Below, in pieces: positions 61,642 through 64,000 of a DNA stretch of 64,000 nucleotides. The stretch covers positions 62,001 to 126,000 of the forward strand of contig NZ_JACJTU010000009.1 in NCBI RefSeq assembly GCF_014698835.1, read 5' to 3'. This DNA comes from Nostoc paludosum FACHB-159 (GTDB lineage Bacteria; Cyanobacteriota; Cyanobacteriia; Cyanobacteriales; Nostocaceae). Made by a program: the position numbers and the translations under genes. How positions within the stretch are numbered: position 1 is the first letter of the stretch; each line of letters starts with the position of its first letter. The notes under the pieces were generated by a model. It was not told the DNA's origin. It saw only the letters and a program-made list of their open reading frames with translations, and made no database searches.

Positions 61642-64000
61642 ATGCAACTTGTTCCCAAAACGAAGGTAGACCGAGAATTTGCCCCAATTTTAGAAAAAAT
61701 TATTCTAGATGTTGGAGGTATGAAGTGTGCCGGGTGTGTGAAGGCAGTTGAACGACAGCTAACCCAGCATCCGGGAGTCAAAAGTGCCTGTGTGAACCTA
61801 GCTACAGAGGTAGCAGTTGTAGAGTCAGAAGCAGGTATGGTAGATGCAGATGCACTGGCAAAGCAATTAACTACTGTTGGATTCCCGACTCAACCTCGAA
61901 AAGCTAGTGGTATAGCAGGCGAGATATCTAAATTAACAGACCCAGCAGAACGACAACGCCAACAAATGCACTCTTCACTAAGGCAGTTGCTGATTGCTGC
62001 ACTGTTGCTGGTGTTGTCGGCAAGTGGACATTTTGGTAATATTGGCAGTTCAGTATTGCCAATATTGAATAACATCTGGTTCCACTGTGGGCTAGCAACC
62101 ATCGCCATACTAATTCCCGGCCGCGTGATTATAGTAGATGGTTGGCTGGGGTGGCGGCGAAACGCACCTAACATGAACACCTTAGTGGGATTGGGAACCC
62201 TGACAGCCTACCTTGCGAGTTTAGTAGCGCTGCTTTTTCCCCAAATGGGTTGGGAGTGCTTTTTTGACGAACCAGTAATGATGCTGGGCTTTATTTTACT
62301 AGGAAGGACATTAGAGCAACAAGCTAGGGGTCGCGCCGCCGCAGCATTTAGGCAATTGCTGGCACTCCAGCCACTCTTAGCGCGGTTAATTGCCAACCCA
62401 GAGAAAACAGGAATTGGGTCTTCTAGTGTAGAGATTCCCGCCGAACAGGTGCGGGTTGGGGAGTGGTTACAGGTGCTACCAGGTGATAAAGTCCCCGTCG
62501 ATGGTGAAGTGGTAGCTGGTCAAACAACAGTGGATGAGTCCATGTTGACTGGGGAAGCAGTACCAGTGAGCAAGCAGCCGGGAGATCTAGTAACCGCCGG
62601 GACACTAAATCAGTCAGGAGCGATCGCCATTCAAGCAACACGTGTCGGCAGTGATACAACTTTAGCTCAAATTGTTGCCCTGGTAGAAGCCGCCCAAACC
62701 CGCAAAGCCCCAGTACAAAAACTAGCAGATACAGTAGCAGGTTACTTTACCTACGGTGTATTGACAGCATCTGTATTGACATTTTTCTTTTGGTACTTTT
62801 TTGGCACTCACATCTGGCCTAATGTCACCATGTCTGGGGGTATGGAAATGGCTCACCACTCCCTAATGAGTACAGATGCGATGAATCACGTCTCTAATCA
62901 CTCCCCGCTATTAATTAGCTTAAAATTAGCGATCGCCGTTATGGTAGTCGCCTGTCCCTGTGCTTTGGGACTCGCTACACCAACAGCCATTCTTGTTGGT
63001 ACTGGTATGGGGGCAGAACGGGGTCTGTTAATCAAAGGCGGTGATGTTTTAGAAAAAGTCCACAAGCTAAAGACCGTAGTTTTTGATAAAACCGGGACAT
63101 TAACCACGGGTAAACCCCTCGTCACAGATTGTTTGTTAATTGAGGGGCTGGGGACTGAGAGTTCCCAATCCCTAATACAACTAGCCGCAGCTGTAGAAAG
63201 CGGTACTCACCATCCCCTAGCAAAAGCGATTCAGCAAGAAGCACAGCGGCAGGAGTTATCGATTCCAGAAGCTGTGGACTTTCACACGGAACCAGGACTA
63301 GGGGTATCAGCAGTAGTAGACGGTACAGTTGTGCTGTTGGGTAATTCCGACTGGTTGAGTTGGCATGGAATTGCGATGAACGTCACTGCACAACAGCTAG
63401 CAGAGGATTGGGCAACAGCTGGTAAAACAGTGGTTTTCGTGGCAGTTGGAGGAACTTTAGCCGGACTGATTGCTGTTAGCGATCGCCTCAGACCAGATGC
63501 CAAAACCACCGTTGACAAATTACGTCACATGGGCTTACGAGTAATGCTACTCAGTGGCGATCGCCCAGAAGCAGCCAACGCCATAGCCAAACAATTAGGG
63601 TTAGATAGCGCCGATGTCATCGCAGGTGTCCCTCCGGCTAAAAAAGCCGCTGCAATACAAGCTCTCCAGCAAGAGGGACTGGGGACTGCAAAGCAGGGGA
63701 ACAGGGGAGCAGGGGAGCAGGGGAGAAGTGACAATAGTATTTCCCCTCTGCCCCTCTGCCCCTCTGCTCCTCTGCCTCTTTCCATGCCCAATCCCCAATC
63801 CTTTGTCGCAATGGTTGGCGATGGCATCAACGATGCTCCAGCTTTATCCCAAGCCGATGTTGGAATTGCTTTGTACTCTGGGACAGATGTGGCGATGGAA
63901 ACTGCTGAAATTGTGCTAATGCGCGATCGCCTAAATGATGTCGTCGAATCTATTCAACTCAGTCGCGCTACCTTCAACAAAATTCGCCAGAATCTATTCT
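61642..64000 (+). CDS. Copper-type heavy-metal P-type ATPase (3' partial)
   Basis: Open from the ATG at 61642 to the window end (786 codons seen). It has a heavy-metal-associated domain with GMKCAGC (about 27-33), the dilution loop VDESMLTGEAVP, the CPC metal site at C438-C440 (VACPCALGLATP), phosphorylation D482 (FDKTGTLT) and the hinge GDGINDAP near 726. CPC plus GMxCxxC points to Cu(I) transport; a CtaA- or PacS-type role in copper supply to plastocyanin is likely but unresolved. A His/Met-rich loop (MEMAHHSLMSTDAMNH) precedes the CPC helix. A repeat-derived insertion of about 40 residues sits at 679-720, just before the hinge. Confidence 0.93.
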   Translation, partial: MQLVPKTKVDREFAPILEKIILDVGGMKCAGCVKAVERQLTQHPGVKSACVNLATEVAVVESEAGMVDADALAKQLTTVGFPTQPRKASGIAGEISKLTDPAERQRQQMHSSLRQLLIAALLLVLSASGHFGNIGSSVLPILNNIWFHCGLATIAILIPGRVIIVDGWLGWRRNAPNMNTLVGLGTLTAYLASLVALLFPQMGWECFFDEPVMMLGFILLGRTLEQQARGRAAAAFRQLLALQPLLARLIANPEKTGIGSSSVEIPAEQVRVGEWLQVLPGDKVPVDGEVVAGQTTVDESMLTGEAVPVSKQPGDLVTAGTLNQSGAIAIQATRVGSDTTLAQIVALVEAAQTRKAPVQKLADTVAGYFTYGVLTASVLTFFFWYFFGTHIWPNVTMSGGMEMAHHSLMSTDAMNHVSNHSPLLISLKLAIAVMVVACPCALGLATPTAILVGTGMGAERGLLIKGGDVLEKVHKLKTVVFDKTGTLTTGKPLVTDCLLIEGLGTESSQSLIQLAAAVESGTHHPLAKAIQQEAQRQELSIPEAVDFHTEPGLGVSAVVDGTVVLLGNSDWLSWHGIAMNVTAQQLAEDWATAGKTVVFVAVGGTLAGLIAVSDRLRPDAKTTVDKLRHMGLRVMLLSGDRPEAANAIAKQLGLDSADVIAGVPPAKKAAAIQALQQEGLGTAKQGNRGAGEQGRSDNSISPLPLCPSAPLPLSMPNPQSFVAMVGDGINDAPALSQADVGIALYSGTDVAMETAEIVLMRDRLNDVVESIQLSRATFNKIRQNLF
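63676..63801. repeat. Purine-rich/pyrimidine-rich repeat insertion inside the P-type ATPase gene
   Basis: GGGGAACAGGGGAGCAGGGG-type units are followed by CCCCTCTGCCCCTCTGCTCC-type units, partly complementary to each other, then the CATGCCCAATCCCC intergenic motif. The frame stays open and no stop codon occurs. Confidence 0.88.

Noticed and set aside
63525..63919. Three ORFs on both strands over the P-type ATPase
   Set aside because: They are shadows of the purine/pyrimidine repeat insertion; the ATPase frame itself is continuous and carries all motifs.

Overview
The window reads as chromosome of a filamentous Nostoc-like cyanobacterium (Nostocales). The evidence is the frequent GCGATCGC (HIP1) octamers, heptanucleotide tandem repeats of the GGGGCAT, TGACCAA and AATTCGT types, cyanobacterial marker genes (psbX, ycf66, cyAbrB, sufR-sufBCDS, ycf21-type chorismate lyase, ccsA) and a complete hmp chemotaxis-like locus, which drives hormogonium gliding in Nostoc. 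No phage, rRNA operon or CRISPR array is present. One tRNA (Leu-GAG) is present.

Layout. 1-8.7 kb: end of an M14 aspartoacylase-like gene, a CPBP protease, a cyAbrB regulator, sdhB after a long non-coding leader, two tandem TolB-like lipoproteins, psbX-ycf66 and a YggT/Ycf19 gene. 8.8-18 kb: accC, tRNA-Leu, chorismate lyase, a DUF3352 protein, ccsA, a KGK protein, tilS and an Rpn/DUF2887-type ORF broken by three in-frame TAGs. 18-31.6 kb: hmpF divergent from hmpA-B-C-D-E, closed by a clear terminator. 31.7-40 kb: a Uma2 protein, prolyl oligopeptidase, an accessory patch (3'-truncated HU gene, foreign-looking RibD-like reductase, IS5-type transposase remnant), a GNAT enzyme and a double M16 peptidase. 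40.2-41.6 kb: a two-gene SLOG (LSDAT/TRPM-like) plus two-TM SLATT-like (DUF4231) pair, the best candidate for an uncharacterised conflict or signalling system. 41.6-48.4 kb: repeat-rich DNA, an orphan ABC ATPase, TPR, YbjQ, PEBP and KGG stress-type genes. 48.5-54.6 kb: sufR divergent from sufB-C-D-S, with two SufR-type operators between them. 54.7-57.8 kb: a deletion-scarred pseudogene, three Uma2 proteins and a RelB/ParE toxin-antitoxin pair. 57.9-64 kb: a second CPBP protease, a TM2 protein, small membrane ORFs and a copper-type P-type ATPase that runs off the end.

Two modules are clear functional units. The Hmp proteins form one chemosensory array (receptor HmpD, adaptor HmpC, kinase HmpE, receivers HmpA and HmpB, coiled-coil HmpF). 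The Suf proteins form the Fe-S assembly machine (SufBCD scaffold, SufS sulfur donor) with its own repressor. Elsewhere the genes are mostly monocistronic.

The most striking whole-window pattern is that dispersed intergenic repeats also lie, in frame, inside protein-coding genes (tilS, ccsA, sufD, the sufC tail, hmpE, the P-type ATPase). Several non-coding repeats form hairpins, one family with compensatory base changes between copies, and a ~20.5-bp array is phased with the DNA helix. All functions are assigned by reading the sequence and recalling families; no search was run.
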